Origin: Archivesica marissinica | Taxonomy: Eukaryota > Mollusca > Bivalvia > Venerida > Vesicomyidae | Length of the DNA: 64,000 nucleotides | Assembly: GCA_014843695.1 (NCBI GenBank) | Contig: CM026390.1 | Coordinates: forward strand, 17,214,942-17,278,941 | Reading direction: 5' to 3' | Program-made: the position numbers and the translations under genes | Notes under the pieces: model-generated | What the model was told of the DNA's origin: nothing | The model's input: only the letters and a program-made list of their open reading frames with translations | Databases searched by the model: none | Shown here: in pieces, positions 1-10,405 of the stretch | Numbering within the stretch: position 1 is the stretch's first letter | How the letters are laid out: every line of letters starts with the position of its first letter

Positions 1-327
1 AAGCTGGTCAGCGGCTTCATTGCCAGGAATGCCTATGTGTGCAGGTACCCACTGGAGGACAGTTCTTTTAGTTACGCTGACTGTTCGAAGGGCTTCCATC
101 AGGTGGGGTTCTTTGTTGTTAGACAGGGCATCCAGAACTGAGAGCGCATCAGTCAGGAAGACAACCTGGGCACAATCTACAGTGTTATGTACTAGAGATG
201 CTGCTGTTTCAAGGGCCTGTACTTCTGCCCCATAGTTGCTGCAGTGTACTCCAGTAGGTAGAGCAACTGACTGTGTGTGTCCATCTGGGTGTCGGACATA
301 CACGCCTGCTCCTCCGTTTGCTACTGC
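1..327 (-). pseudogene. LINE RNase H domain, continuation after a TGA, cut by the window edge
   Basis: RNase H degrades the RNA strand of the hybrid during reverse transcription. After the TGA at 328-330 the same minus-strand frame continues with AVANGGAGVY, then EVQALETAA (Glu block), FLTDALSVLDAL (Asp block) and QWVPAHIGIPGNEAAD, which carries the His and Asp region usual for RNase H. Together with YTDGSAT just before the stop, all catalytic blocks are visible. The domain ends at base 1 only because the window does. Confidence 0.85.
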
Positions 328-2304
328 TCATGTGGCTGAACCATCTGTGTAGATTTGTAGCCATGCTTCTCCAGGATAACTCTTGTTGATGTGTGCTAGT
401 GTGAGGGTACGTTTGACGTCATCATGTTGTCTATCTCTGGATGTCATATATGGGATTGTACTGCAGATGGTAACCTTGGATTTATCGCTAGTCAACCATG
501 GCTTGGATAGAAATGGCGTTGGAGGCAATGTCTTGGTTGGGAGATGGCTGGTGTGCTTTCGAGCAAGCTTCTTGGACTGGTGGATGAAACTGCTTCGCTT
601 TAGACGATTCTTCGTTAGTGCCTCAACTCTCTGCTTCATCGGTTGTTCTTCCTGACCTCGAAACTTCTCTGTCTGTAGAAGAATTCTTGTGTCGCGACGT
701 TCTTGCAGTGGCTGGATGGAAGTAATTTTCTCCATGGCCTTGATTGGAGTGCTCTTCATTGCACCTGTGATCAGCCTGAGAGCCTTGTTCTGAACCTTGT
801 CGATTGTCTGTTGGTTGGTCTTGGCTGATGATGTCCAGGCGGTGGATCCATATTCCAGGTGAGGCCTGACCACACCTTGGTAGATAGTCTTCAGGATGTG
901 ATCATTGGCACCCCATGTGGTGCCAGCAAGCTTCCGAAGGATTGCAAGCTTGCGCTTGGCTTTGGCCTCTGCTTTCTGGATATGTGGCTTCCATGTCTGC
1001 CGTCTGTCAAATGTCACCCCCATGTATGTTGGCTCGTTGTCCGTCTTCAAGGCAGTTCCACCGACTTTGATGGTTCCAGCTTTCTGTTTGGTGGAAAGTG
1101 TGAAGAGTGTGGTTGACGACTTCTCCTTATTAATAGAGATGCACCAGTCTTCTGCCCATGCTGTGAGCTTGTCTGCGGCCATCTGCATTATGTATGTGGC
1201 AGTCGTTGCATATTCTTCAACACACCACATGACCAAGTCGTCAGCATAGAGTGCTGCTTTGATACCATGTGGTAGCTCTGCAAGCAAGTCATCGATGAAG
1301 ATGAGGAACAGCGTAGGCGAGATCACTCCTCCTTGAGGAACACCGTGTCGGATGAGGACTTTCTTGCTCTTCTGGTTGTCAACAAGTACTCTGGCTCTGC
1401 GATTGTGTAGGAAGGATTTGGTCCATCGGAGCATCTTGTCGGCAATTCTGCATCGTTGCATCTTGACCAGCAGCCCATCAGTCCAGACTTTGTCAAAAGC
1501 CTTCTGGAGGTCTATCCAGGTTGCAAAAACTACCTTCTGGCCTTGGAATGCATCCTCAACTTCCTGAGCGAGGTATGTTACCTGGTCCTCTGTGCATCTG
1601 AACTGTCGGAATCCTCCTTGTTCCTTGGATAGGAGGTTTACTCTCTCAATGTACCACATGAGTCTCTTGTTAACTATCCTCTCCATTGTCTTGACCACAC
1701 AGCTAGTGAGACTAATAGGGCGATAGCTGGAAGCTTTCTTTCTATCCTTGCCGTTCTTGTAGATTGGGATAACATTGGCTTCCTTCCAGATCTGCGGAAC
1801 TATGCCCTCTTTCCAGCTAAGATTGAAGATGTCAAGAAGTTTCAGCATGGCTGAGCATCCAAGATGAGTTAGCATCTCATTGGAGATTCCATCTGGTCCA
1901 GGTGACTTCCTCGTTTTCAGTTGTCTGAGCGCTGTGTACAGTTCCTGGTATGTAAGTGGAAGTTTCATGGAGTCTTGTTCCGTATGCCTTTTACTTCTCT
2001 CCTTCTGTTCTTTCCGTGCCTCTCTTTGCTGTTGGCGTGTGACTTTGATGTTGCCCTCTTTCTGGTAGGCTTTGGCGAGACAGTCTGCAGTCTCTTTGCC
2101 GGTCAACAGTTTCCCATCCTCATCCAACGTGATTTTCTGTCTGTTATTTTCTTCATCAGTTAGCTGTTTCGTGAGCCTCCACAACTTCCTCCCGTCCTTC
2201 TCAAGGTTCAGGGCAGCAGTTTTCTCCCTCCAACTTCGTCGTGTAGCTTCCAGTTTAGATTTTTGAAACTGTGCCTTTGCTTTCTGAAGTTGTTCATGGT
2301 TTTC
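328..2304 (-). pseudogene. LINE reverse transcriptase region of the 1-3779 element
   Basis: Reverse transcriptase that copies the element RNA. Counting from the TTG at 2184 (codon 1), the motifs are SPGPDGI at 94-100, YRPISL at 154-159, IDLQKAFDKVW at 224-234, GVPQGGVISP at 281-290 and the catalytic YADD at 313-316. The frame remains open upstream of that point to the TAA at 2305-2307, so no true initiation codon should be assigned here. Downstream it runs into RNase H (YTDGSAT) and stops at a TGA (complement of 328-330). Confidence 0.88.
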
Positions 2305-3411
2305 TTATGATGGCTGTTCTTCTGCCCTGTTCCTTGCTTCAGTGAGTTGATCTTGGAGGGTCTGCAACTGATTGGTCCAGTAGGGCTTGTATTCTCTTCT
2401 CGCACCTCTAGGTATGGTTTCATGGGCAGCTTTGAGTATGCAGCTGTTGAACTCTTTCACAACGTTGTTAACATCTCTTCCTTGTACCTGTATGCCTCGA
2501 GTAAGAGAATTGGACCGAATAGCAAAGAGACTCCACTTTGCTTTCTTGTAATTCCATCTAGGGTAGGGATGGTCTGTCTGTATCACTTCACTGCTGAGTG
2601 TGAGGAACACTGGTTTGTGGTCACTTCCACCAAGTTGATCGCCAACTTCTCTAACCGTACCTTTCTGGATGTCCTCTGTGCAGAATGCTAGATCTGGAGA
2701 GGTAGTAGTGTGCCATCGCCTAGAGTAGAAGGTTGGCACCTCATAGGGCTGGTTGACGAGAATCAAGTTGTGCTCATCCTGCCAGTCCTCCACTTCATCC
2801 CCACGCCTATCAGACTGTGCATATCCCCAACTCTGGGAATGACTATTGAAGTCACCAACAACCATGTATCGACTGTTTGAAACTCCAATAGTGTCAAGGG
2901 CAAGGGCTTTGTCATTTGGGCAGTAGTAGTTGACGAGGTTCAACTCAGTTGATTTGGTCTTGATCTTGAACTCCTGGTATTCCGCTCCTTCAAGGTAGGT
3001 TTTCACTTCGCTCGCATTGATGTTGTTCCGGACTAGAGTGAGCACACCACCCTTGTGTCTGTCTTATCGGTCTGCTCGGAGGCACTGGTAGCCTCGTACT
3101 TTGAACGTCTTGTCTTTGTTCAGGTGTGTTTCCTGTATACAGCAAACACTTACCTCTTTGTCCTGTAGTACTTGCTCAAGTTCAGTCTTTTTGTTAAAGA
3201 CTCCTTCAGCATTCCACTGCATGAGCACAAGAGGTTTCTGCTTCATGCTTCGGCCAGTAGCTGTCCTTCGCCGTCCCCTGGCTCCACAGGGCGGCTTAGG
3301 GTGACCTCCAGTAGCTAAGGATGGGTTCCTTCGAGGTATGGAACCCGTCACTGTACCTGCCTGGTGGGTCTTCACAGGTCCAGCACCATCTCGGTTTACT
3401 CTTTCTGTCAT
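2305..3411 (-). pseudogene. LINE endonuclease (EEP) region of the 1-3779 element
   Basis: Nicks target DNA to prime reverse transcription in this class of element. The segment shows the endonuclease motifs MQWNAEG (start of the fold), IQETHL (catalytic Glu), VGDFNSH (Asp/Asn) and GGSDHKPVF (SDH catalytic motif), in the usual order. An in-frame TAA (complement of 3064-3066) cuts it after the QETH block, and another (complement of 2305-2307) separates it from the RT. The codons on either side of both stops still read as the family, so the frame is unshifted. As it stands no continuous endonuclease-RT protein could be made. Confidence 0.85.
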
Positions 3412-3779
3412 TGTGATTCATGTTGCGTTATGCGTAGTACCGTGGTTTATTAGAATGCGCCGTGCGGCCCAGTACTTGCGGCTTCAGCATTCAAGGTGTC
3501 TGTTGGGGTTACCTCACCCTTAGGCTAGGACTTTTAAGGCGGTCCATATATTCGCCTGATGCACCCGTTGTGGGACATGTGGAGTATTTAATAGGAGTAG
3601 CTTTGCCACGTGCTATCCTGCACCGTCCTGGTAGGTACACCGCCATGTGGTCCGGGACTGCTTATTTGATTCACAGCTAACCCCCATATCTGAGGGCCGT
3701 TTCCCCTATCCGCCACCTGAGGACCCGCTGGGTAGGGGATGGTCGCCCCACTACTGAATTGGAAGCAGCATGGACCCAG

Positions 3780-4166
3780 GCTAGCGATTTTATTTGCGAG
3801 AAGAAAGATATTTAAGAATGTGTGCTATTTTTAGACTGCGGCCATCTTGGATTACGTAATGACGTGATTTTAACAATTTTGTAACTACCAAAGTATCATG
3901 ACCATGCAGTGTGGTTAAAGACCCAATGGTTATTGCGAAGAAGACGTTTGGAAATGTTTACGGGCGACGGACATACACATTGCGGTATTGTTACCTCACA
4001 TGAGCTTTGCTCAATTAAGCTAATAATGCAATGTCGTGAGTCGAACACAAATTAGGCGATTGTATTATAATAATTTTTACTTTACTTCATGCAGCAACAT
4101 AACTGGCTATGGCACACTAGCACATTGCACACATTTCATACACATGTAACACCACTATCACCATAC
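3780..4166. other. P450 intron sequence, nothing recognised
   Basis: Between the LINE 5' end and the duplicate exon fragment. No ORF, repeat or RNA gene was seen. Confidence 0.5.
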
Positions 4167-4252
4167 CTGCCAAATGTACTGTCGAAGATGACGTTTGTTA
4201 AGTGTTTCTGAATTAGGTCGTTCATTTATGTAGCTATTCCAATTGACTCTCG
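4167..4252 (-). pseudogene. Decayed partial duplicate of P450 exon 2
   Basis: The minus strand reads RESIGIAT, a stop, then MNDLIQKHLTNVIFDSTFGR, which aligns residue for residue with the last 28 or so residues of exon 2 (QESNGK.. to ..FGKR). It even keeps a GT donor (GTATGG, 4166-4161). The TAA in place of a serine codon and the missing 5' part make it non-functional as a normal exon. It lies only about 20 bases downstream of the real exon 2 in gene orientation. Confidence 0.8.
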
Positions 4253-4271
4253 GTGTATGAATGCGGCCTAC

Positions 4272-4500
4272 CTTTTTCCAAATATAATGTCGAAGATGAC
4301 GTTTGAAACAACTTTCTGCATTAGGTCATTCATTGATGTAGGTTTTCCATTCGACTCTTGAAGTACCGAAATCATAGTCTCCGTCTCCACCTGAATCTTT
4401 TCTTCGATAGAAACTTTTCCAACACCGAAATCTCGCAGGGCTTGGAGGGTAAATCTTCGTAGTTCTCTCCAACACTCTCCATACTTGCCATTTATGATTC
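4272..4500 (-). CDS. Cytochrome P450 (CYP2-like), exon 2
   Basis: Internal exon of a microsomal P450 monooxygenase. The reading starts GIINGKYGECWRELRRF and continues LRDFGVGK and VIFDIIFGKR; the WRE.RRF helix C block and LRDFG.GK are characteristic of the CYP2 clan. The acceptor AG ends at 4501. Joining to exon 1 at phase 1 gives ...DEHGIINGK without a break. The donor GTAGGC lies at 4271-4266 and leaves phase 2, the usual exon 2/3 boundary in CYP2 genes. Later exons, including the one with the heme-binding cysteine, are not in the window. The next intron contains a decayed copy of this exon's 3' end and the LINE at 1-3779. Confidence 0.88.
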
Positions 4501-4538
4501 CTGTAACATTTAGCAATCTCTGATAGTTCGGACAAATT

Positions 4539-4838
4539 TCAACATTAGACTAATCCTCCTATTTCTACCAAGTTCCCCATGTAATCTATCGCCCCGAGGG
4601 ATGGATGGAGGGAGGGAGGGATGGCGGGAGGGAGGGACGGACGGACGGAGGATTAGCCCCGACTCACAACAACTCGGCTCGATTGCGAGACAAGTGATTT
4701 CAACATTAGAGTATCCCCCTATTTCTACCAAGTTCCTCGGTTAATCTATCGCCCCGAGGGATGGATGGAGGGACGGAGGATTGGCCCCGACTCACAACAA
4801 CTCGGCTCGATTGCGAGACAAGTGATTTCATATTAAAC
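4539..4838. repeat. Tandem duplication of a 140-160 bp segment with internal GGGA/GGAC tracts
   Basis: Two adjacent copies (about 4539-4690 and 4699-4838). Each runs from ATTTCTACCAAGTTCC through a GGATGGAGGG/GGACGGA tract to CAACTCGGCTCGATTGCGAG. The first copy has an expanded purine tract at 4585-4660. Located in P450 intron 1. Confidence 0.85.
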
Positions 4839-4880
4839 TAATCGCTCTCGATCCTAATTCCTGTTGAAATATATTACAAT

Positions 4881-4971
4881 GAGAGAGAGAGGGAGAGAGG
4901 GAGAGAGGGAGAGAGGGAGAGAGGGAGAGAGGGAGAGAGGGAGAGAGGGAGAGAGGGAGAGAGGGAGGGGC
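4881..4971. repeat. GAGAGG-type purine microsatellite
   Basis: Uninterrupted GAGAGGGA-like repeat of about 90 bp. It makes a spurious low-complexity ORF on the plus strand. Confidence 0.95.
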
Positions 4972-5240
4972 AATAGTTATATAAGGGTTTCTCATACTGG
5001 CACAACTATCCGTGTTCTGAGATCAAACTTGCAGCCACTCGGTTACGAGGAATATACTGTATCCATTACACAACGGGGGATCTTTGAGTGGTATGGGGCC
5101 GGGTTAAAGTCGCAACAACAGCTCAGGTCATATTGCGACTCTTCAACTAGTGCTGGTGTTGACTATTATTGATGGGTATCTCTCCTAGCAGTAGTTCAGG
5201 CAAGGAGAGGTACGCATAGAACCGTCGAACTGACTAGTTG

Positions 5241-5512
5241 TGTGTGTGTGTTATACGTTTATTTATCGTCGCTACCAGTTGCCCATATGAGCGACGTCTC
5301 CTGAAGATATTAGTCATTTTAGATTTTTGGAGGATAGTGCAATGATACAGACAGAGACCCATTCCAGAGTCTCCTCTGGTTCTTTTACGTACACGGTGTA
5401 AAGCACCAGCACGAGACCTCGGTTTAAGGTTTCATCTGAAAGACTGTTAATTTTATTAGGGTCAGACGGGGGATCGAACCTGCGATCCCTGGATTAACAG
5501 TCCAGTGTGGAC
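5241..5512 (-). mobile_element. SINE-A copy, head truncated
   Basis: SINE-A is my label for a roughly 290-bp element. It has a tRNA-like head (TAGTCCAGTGGTAACACGC as A box; GGTTCGATCC as B box), a fixed body and the tail ACCGGTAGCGACGATAAATA. This minus-strand copy has the tail at the left and loses its head at about 5512, where a SINE-C relic abuts. Confidence 0.9.
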
Positions 5513-5513
5513 C

Positions 5514-5600
5514 GAATAGCTTCCTCACATGGACAGATTTGACACCCCCAGTGCGATTGGAACATATGATTTTAAGTCGTTACTTTAACCACTTGGTCAT
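5514..5600 (-). mobile_element. SINE-C relic fragment
   Basis: Degenerate match to the head and middle of SINE-C (CCTCACATG...GATT(C/G)GAAC...AACCACT). It sits between a minus SINE-A and a plus SINE-A head. Confidence 0.6.
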
Positions 5601-5602
5601 AA

Positions 5603-5700
5603 CAGACGGATATGTAGTCCAGTGGTAACATGCTGGACTGGTAATTCATGGATAGCAGGTTCGATCCCCCGTCTGACCCTAATAAAATTAACAGTCTTTT
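5603..5700 (+). mobile_element. SINE-A head-only fragment
   Basis: Contains the A box, B box and AATAAAATTAACAGTCTTT spacer of SINE-A and then stops. Opposite in orientation to the copy at 5241-5512. Confidence 0.85.
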
Positions 5701-5800
5701 CTCATCTTATAATTATTAAATTATTAAATCTCGACAGATATCCTACAGTGCATATCCAATGGTTACTTTACTGCAACTTCTAAAAATACATGTCACCTAC

Positions 5801-6143
5801 CGTGTTCATCATTATTGCATGTGGAGAAAATCGGGTTTGATGTGAACACTGGTCTATCACTGAACGCGTCTGCCTTCTTCACTAGAGCTTCGTGAATGAT
5901 GTCATATCCGGTTAAAACAACGATTAATTGATTGCCGATATACCAGCGGAACACATTGCCTAGGCGTTTAGATTCTTCGAGAAACACAACGTGAGGTCTC
6001 TTCCCGCGTAATTTACGTAGTAATGATAGCGACCCTAGAAAGGGAATTCCAAAGTATCCAGGCGGTAAGTTCGTCTGTCTCCGAGTTAGCAGGAGCGACA
6101 CCATTAACATGATAACAAATATGAATACAATGCTTAAATCCAT
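5801..6143 (-). CDS. Cytochrome P450 (CYP2-like), exon 1 with membrane anchor
   Basis: First coding exon, 114 codons plus one base. Residues about 4-20 form a hydrophobic anchor expected to hold the enzyme in the ER membrane. A basic stretch (TRRQ) and the proline hinge LPPGYFGIPFLGS follow, then FRWYIGNQLIVVLTGYDII and KKADAFSDRP, all in family order. The ATG at 6143 is chosen because it directly precedes the anchor. The donor GTAGGT is at 5800-5795 and matches exon 2 in phase. The intron (4501-5800) holds a tandem duplication, a purine microsatellite and SINE fragments. Substrate cannot be inferred. No frame damage is visible in the two exons present. Confidence 0.9.
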
Positions 6144-6304
6144 CGTTAAATTAACTGACTAAATGCACAGTCAATGGCAATCTCATCCGCTCGCAGCTGT
6201 CTAGTAGTGTCTACCAGTATATGATGCAGCTACAGTTAGTGGATTATCTACAGTTAGCGGTTGTTCTGCTCTCATAAACTGATTTAAACTTTACATACAC
6301 ATAT

Positions 6305-7838
6305 ACATGAACCAAAAAAGAAACTTTCGCAAAGTAGGTCTTAAACTTATACGGTTAAATACAACATGTAGAAAAATGTGTATATGTAGTAATTTACACT
6401 GACGTCCTACTTTGGGAAATCGGTCAGATAATCACCTCATGTTGAACGATATCATCTGTTTTGACAAAACCTCCATTTTCACGTACACGCACGGGTGGAC
6501 ATATCTGGTTTACATGTGTTAACTTTTTTCACTGCAAGTTATTGCACTTGACGACTAGTCATAAAAATACCTAAACACCTTTATATCGATACAATTTGGG
6601 CAACATTTCGATGCCTCGAATTGCGAAACATTTAAGAGAGAGAGCCGTTGGGATGCTGGAGGCAGGAGCTTCAACGGAAGAGGTTGCTGCGCACGTTGGA
6701 TCATCTGTGCAGGCAGTTAGAAGTCTGAGACGGCGGTTTGTGCAGACCGGAAGCACGGAAGATCTTCCACGTAGCGGTAGACCACGTGTAACCACGCCGG
6801 CGCAAGACCGCTATATTTTGAACCAACATTTACGAAATCGTTTTTTAACTGCGACAGCTACAGCGTCTGTCACCCCAGGTACTTATAACCCCAGGATTTC
6901 CGCTCAAACCGTACGAAATCGTTTGGCTGAGAACAATTTACGTGCACGTCGTCCCTACGTCGGAACAGTATTAACGGATCGTCATCGCCGTGACAGGCTT
7001 CAATGGGCTGATAGACACATCAACTGGACAAGGCAAGACTGGCGGACGATTCTTTTTTCAGATGAATCCAGGTTTGCATTGTCCAATAGTGATGGTCGGA
7101 TCAGGATCTACCGACGTAGGAATGAACGTTACGCTGACTGTTGCGTTCTTCAGCGGGATCGTTTTGGCGGTGGGGGTTCCGTGATGGTCTGGGCCGGAAT
7201 AAGTTATGGGTATCGTACCCAATTAGTGGTCAGTGATGGCAATTTGAATGCTCAAAAGTATAGAGACCGTGTCCTTGCCCCACACGTTGTTCCTCTCTTA
7301 CAAAATCACGGCGTTTTTTCTGTGTTTCAGCAAGACAACGCCAGACCTCACGTCGCCCATGACAATATCCAGTTCTTGCGAAACAACAATATTGATTTCA
7401 TAGACGACTGGCCCTCAAAAAGCCCGGATCTAAATCCCATCGAGCACCTTTGGGATAATCTTGACACACGTGTACGGCAACGTCAAAATCCGCCTGGTAA
7501 CGTCAATGAGTTTCGTGACGCTTTGCTAGAAGAGTGGAATAATATACCCCAGGCTCAAATTAATAATCTCATCCACTCAATGCGTCGTCGCTGCCAAGCT
7601 GTTAGCAATGCTCGCGGTGGGCATAATCGTTACTAAAGCAAAAAAAATTGAATCGACACCTACCTCAAATGAAATTGAAAAATCCAATGAAATTGATAAT
7701 TTTCAGACTGTAAATGAACTTTGATGAATTGATTTTAAATTATTGTGCAATAACAAATGCGAATAAAAACTGTTAATATACACATATGTGGAAACAGTCC
7801 CATTGAAGTCTCGCGAAAGTTTCTTTTTTGGTTCAGTA
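6305..7838 (+). mobile_element. Tc1/mariner-type DNA transposon, apparently complete
   Basis: A perfect 22-bp terminal inverted repeat is present at 6309-6330 and 7813-7834, opening GAACCAAAAAAG. A few more outer bases are imperfectly matched, ending next to TA on both sides. The interior carries one intact transposase ORF. Total length is about 1.53 kb, normal for the superfamily. It lies upstream of the P450 exon 1 start in the opposite direction. Confidence 0.9.
6596..7636 (+). CDS. Tc1-like transposase with DD35E spacing
   Basis: Cut-and-paste transposase of 346 aa, which binds the inverted repeats and inserts at TA. Residues 5-65 look like the paired helix-turn-helix DNA-binding region, with a GRPR linker at 61-64. 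The catalytic residues are visible as D156 (FSDESRF), D247 (FQQDNARPH) and E283 (SPDLNPIEHLW). D247 and E283 are separated by 35 residues, one more than the classical DD34E Tc1 spacing. No stop or frameshift is present, so the copy may be recent or active. The second Met (MPRIAKHL, residue 6) is an equally good start. Confidence 0.92.
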   Translation: MGNISMPRIAKHLRERAVGMLEAGASTEEVAAHVGSSVQAVRSLRRRFVQTGSTEDLPRSGRPRVTTPAQDRYILNQHLRNRFLTATATASVTPGTYNPRISAQTVRNRLAENNLRARRPYVGTVLTDRHRRDRLQWADRHINWTRQDWRTILFSDESRFALSNSDGRIRIYRRRNERYADCCVLQRDRFGGGGSVMVWAGISYGYRTQLVVSDGNLNAQKYRDRVLAPHVVPLLQNHGVFSVFQQDNARPHVAHDNIQFLRNNNIDFIDDWPSKSPDLNPIEHLWDNLDTRVRQRQNPPGNVNEFRDALLEEWNNIPQAQINNLIHSMRRRCQAVSNARGGHNRY

Positions 7839-8450
7839 TATCTACTATCTCTCGTTTAATCATCATATTGACCTTGTTGCGCTTGAAGAAAATCTCCATG
7901 CAGCATATTATACCAGTATACAATCCTACTTCTAACTGTCGTGTGTATGCATACTTATTTAAGCGTGCACATGGCGTATTAATGCGAATATGAATCATTC
8001 GTGTTAAATAACGTCAATGTTTATGAATCAGTTGAAAAATTATTCCTTTCCATATATGGATACCCTTTCATACAGTAGCGTATTTATGGGGGGGTTGGCC
8101 CCACCCCTCTCAGGGCCCATGACCTCTGTCGAGAGCAATATTACATAATACAGCGTCGGAATTAGCCGCAGATTGCACCTCGCCCAATCGAAACATTCCA
8201 AATAAATCCCAATTTTTCTGACCCCCTCCCCCTAGCTAGTTCCGCTATTTGATATTGTATCGTTCCTCTACACTGCCTTGAACCAGCTGCACATTCTTTG
8301 AACTTGATGTCTGTGTATCTCTATCCAGTAGTAGGTTAGATCTGAAGTAGATTTCTTTGACCCGTGAGAGGACGGTAGGGCCCCGTTTACGCGCTAGAAG
8401 CAAGCTTCTAAGGCGAACCAGATTCTGTTTGTTTTCGTTTCTCTCACGTG
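7839..8450. other. Intergenic, nothing recognised
   Basis: AT-rich DNA with short homopolymers (poly-G at about 8090 and C-rich tracts). No ORF with family resemblance and no RNA gene seen. Confidence 0.5.
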
Positions 8451-8454
8451 ATGT

Positions 8455-8850
8455 TATAATGTGGGTAAAGTTAGCAATGAGCAGTGTACTGCTGTACTGC
8501 TAGCAGTGAGTACTGCATTCCAGCAGTGAGCGGTGTATTCTAGTAGTGAATGATGGGCAAATGCAAATTCTGCACACAAATTAATGTTTTATTTATTTTT
8601 TTAAATTTTGATATTTTTTTTTCGAAAATTGTTTAAGGGTCGGTTGTGTAACCGGAAACAAGCCAATTAGGCTTACCTCAGCAATGAGCGGTATGATTTA
8701 GCGGTGAGCGACATATTCCAGTTCTGTACTTCTGTACTGCTGGCAGTGAGTAGTGGGGAAATGTACGAGTAGTGTATTCTAGCAGTGAGTGGCGTATTCT
8801 AGTAGTGGATGATGTGCAAATGCCAATTTTGGGGGGGGGGGGGAATAAAT
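8455..8850. repeat. Degenerate duplicated minisatellite (GTATTCTAGCAGTGAG motif) with poly-G
   Basis: About 20-bp units around TATTCTAGCAGTGAGTGG occur in two clusters (8475-8560 and 8685-8820). They lie in a larger duplication of about 215 bp whose copies both end with GTGCAAATGCCAATTTTG-like sequence. A 14-base G run follows at about 8830. Confidence 0.7.
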
Positions 8851-9142
8851 ATAACATTTTTTGGGTAAATTTAAGGAAGTCAGTTTCTATATACAGTTGA
8901 AAGAGCAAGTTACATATATTTAACATTTACTAGACAAAAGTGGATTACTATATACTATATACTCCTAAATGTGGAAAGAGTAGATTATTGCTTGAATGTG
9001 AAGACAGCATTCGTGAATTAAAGGAAACGCTACCGAGGTGAGTTGATCAATACCTACATAATTTTGTACTGTATTTGCATGCCTCCTTCTTCAATTTTAA
9101 TCATAATTTTTAGATCTTAATGCCGTTAGGCCAAGTGAAAAT

Positions 9143-10165
9143 GATGCTTGAATTCCTGGAAAATATTCAGCGGGGATGGTACTCACTACACCTTGGTCGG
9201 CGCAATCAGGTTTTCAGTGGCCTTACTATGAACGTCAAGATGGCGGCAACACCAGGCGTAAATACATCGGAGCACAACATCTACTCGGCCAGTACAGCGT
9301 ATATTCATATTCTGTATCGAGAGGTGGACTATTCTGTCGCTCTTGCAAGTTTTTCGCTCCTGATATAGTTCGAGGAAACCAGTTGAATAGCCTGGTCAGA
9401 ACACCGCTACAGAAGTACGCTCACCTAACCGGCAAAGATGGCTATCTGTCAGCCCATCTAGCGAAAATAATCCACGAAGACAGAAGAGCGCACACAGAAG
9501 CGTTCAAAACTACTATGCAGACTGGAGACATAGCACAACAGCTGAACACCGCAACAGCCAAACAGCGTGACAAGAACCGAGTTGCTCTACAGCGGATAGT
9601 CCTCTCCATAGAGTTTCTGGGCAGACTGGATCTACCGCTTCGTGAGCATCGTGACGCTTTTACTCTGCTGCTTCCTTCTGTAGAAACTTCGGATATAGTT
9701 TACGGACAGGGAAACCTTACAGCCACTCTCCAGTTAATGTCGGCTTATAACGTGAACATCTGACCACAGCAAGTAGGAATGCCACGTACATTTCGCCCCA
9801 GTCACAGAATGACCTGATATCGGCCATATCAACAGTGTTCCAAAAATCAGGCTCAATTATTTTGTCTGGCGGACGAGACTACAGGTGTCTCGAGAAAGGA
9901 ACAGTTGACTGTATGCTTACGGTACCTCCGAGGCGGCCACCTATGTGAGCCGTTTCTCTGCTTTGCGGAGGCCCCTGATTTGACTGGAGCCGGGATGACC
10001 AAACAACTCTTACAGCTTTTAGAAGACTTGAATTGATATGGTTAGACAGGGATGTGATGGAGCCGCCGCAATGTCGGGACATACAAATTGGTGTTCAGAA
10101 GCACATGGGGACCCATGCCCGTCTGCCAGTTACACGCATTGCGTATCGCATTCGCTAAATATGAA
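9143..10165 (+). pseudogene. hAT/ZMYM1-like transposase relic, N-terminal part
   Basis: Related to hAT transposases and host ZMYM1-like proteins with a TTF-type zinc finger. 9176-9763 reads WPYYERQDGG, YIGAQHLLG, RGGLFCRSCKFFAP, then QKYAHLTGKDGYLSAH, which is the TTF-finger region. A stop near 9763 and a shift lead to RNATYISPQSQNDLISAI. A further shift leads to ADETTGVSRKEQLTV, which carries the catalytic-type Asp, and CFAEAPDLTGAG. A TGA at about 10035 precedes GQGCDGAAAMSGH and THCVSHSLNM. The domains are in family order but in different frames, so it is a pseudogene. It stops at about 10165 where LINE sequence begins; a matching downstream piece lies at 19490-19735. Confidence 0.82.
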
Positions 10166-10405
10166 AAAATCACTTCCGAAACCTATATTCATATCAGAGG
10201 ACCTCACCAAGATGAATCAAAATGTGTTAATGTGTGTCAAGAAAAAGATGACAAGTGATATAGAGTATGTGTGGTCACGGAATGGAAGTATTATGTATAA
10301 ATACAGAACTGGCGGTATCCATCATGTACAATGTAGTGAATATAGCCACTGGTTAAACATGCCGTTCCCTCAAGAAGCTGAAAATAATCAACGTCGATAT
10401 TAAAA
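10166..10405 (+). pseudogene. Possible LINE ORF1 C-terminal fragment (FP_C-like)
   Basis: The plus-strand reading FISEDLTKMNQNVLMCVKKK followed by YVWSRNGSIMYKYRTGG resembles the C-terminal domain of ORF1 proteins found in many animal LINEs (a leading EDLTK.N segment, then a YVW.RNG.I strand). It stops about 15-30 bases before the RT-coding part of the next element. The endonuclease expected between them is absent, so this may be the 5' remnant of the same, internally deleted LINE. The domain call rests on short motifs only. Confidence 0.45.

Larger units (their letters stand above)
1..3779 (-). mobile_element. Non-LTR retrotransposon (LINE) with EEP endonuclease, RT and RNase H; 3' end outside window
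   Basis: Read on the minus strand, one frame runs from about 3411 to 1. It encodes an apurinic-type endonuclease, a reverse transcriptase and an RNase H domain, the order typical of I/Jockey-group LINEs with RNase H. The 5' boundary at 3779 is fixed because a second copy of the 5' region (31363-31804) ends at the same base and is flanked there by a target-site duplication. 3412-3779 looks non-coding (5' UTR). The frame is broken by three stop codons (complement of 3064-3066, 2305-2307 and 328-330) but by no frameshift, so this is a recently inactivated copy. It lies in the intron after P450 exon 2, in the same orientation as that gene. Clade assignment is tentative. Confidence 0.9.

Noticed and set aside
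20..235. Plus-strand 71-codon ORF at the left edge
   Set aside because: Shadow of the minus-strand RNase H domain of the LINE.
4864..5172. 102-codon ORF starting MKYITMRERGRE
   Set aside because: Mostly the GAGAGG microsatellite; remainder has no recognisable domain.
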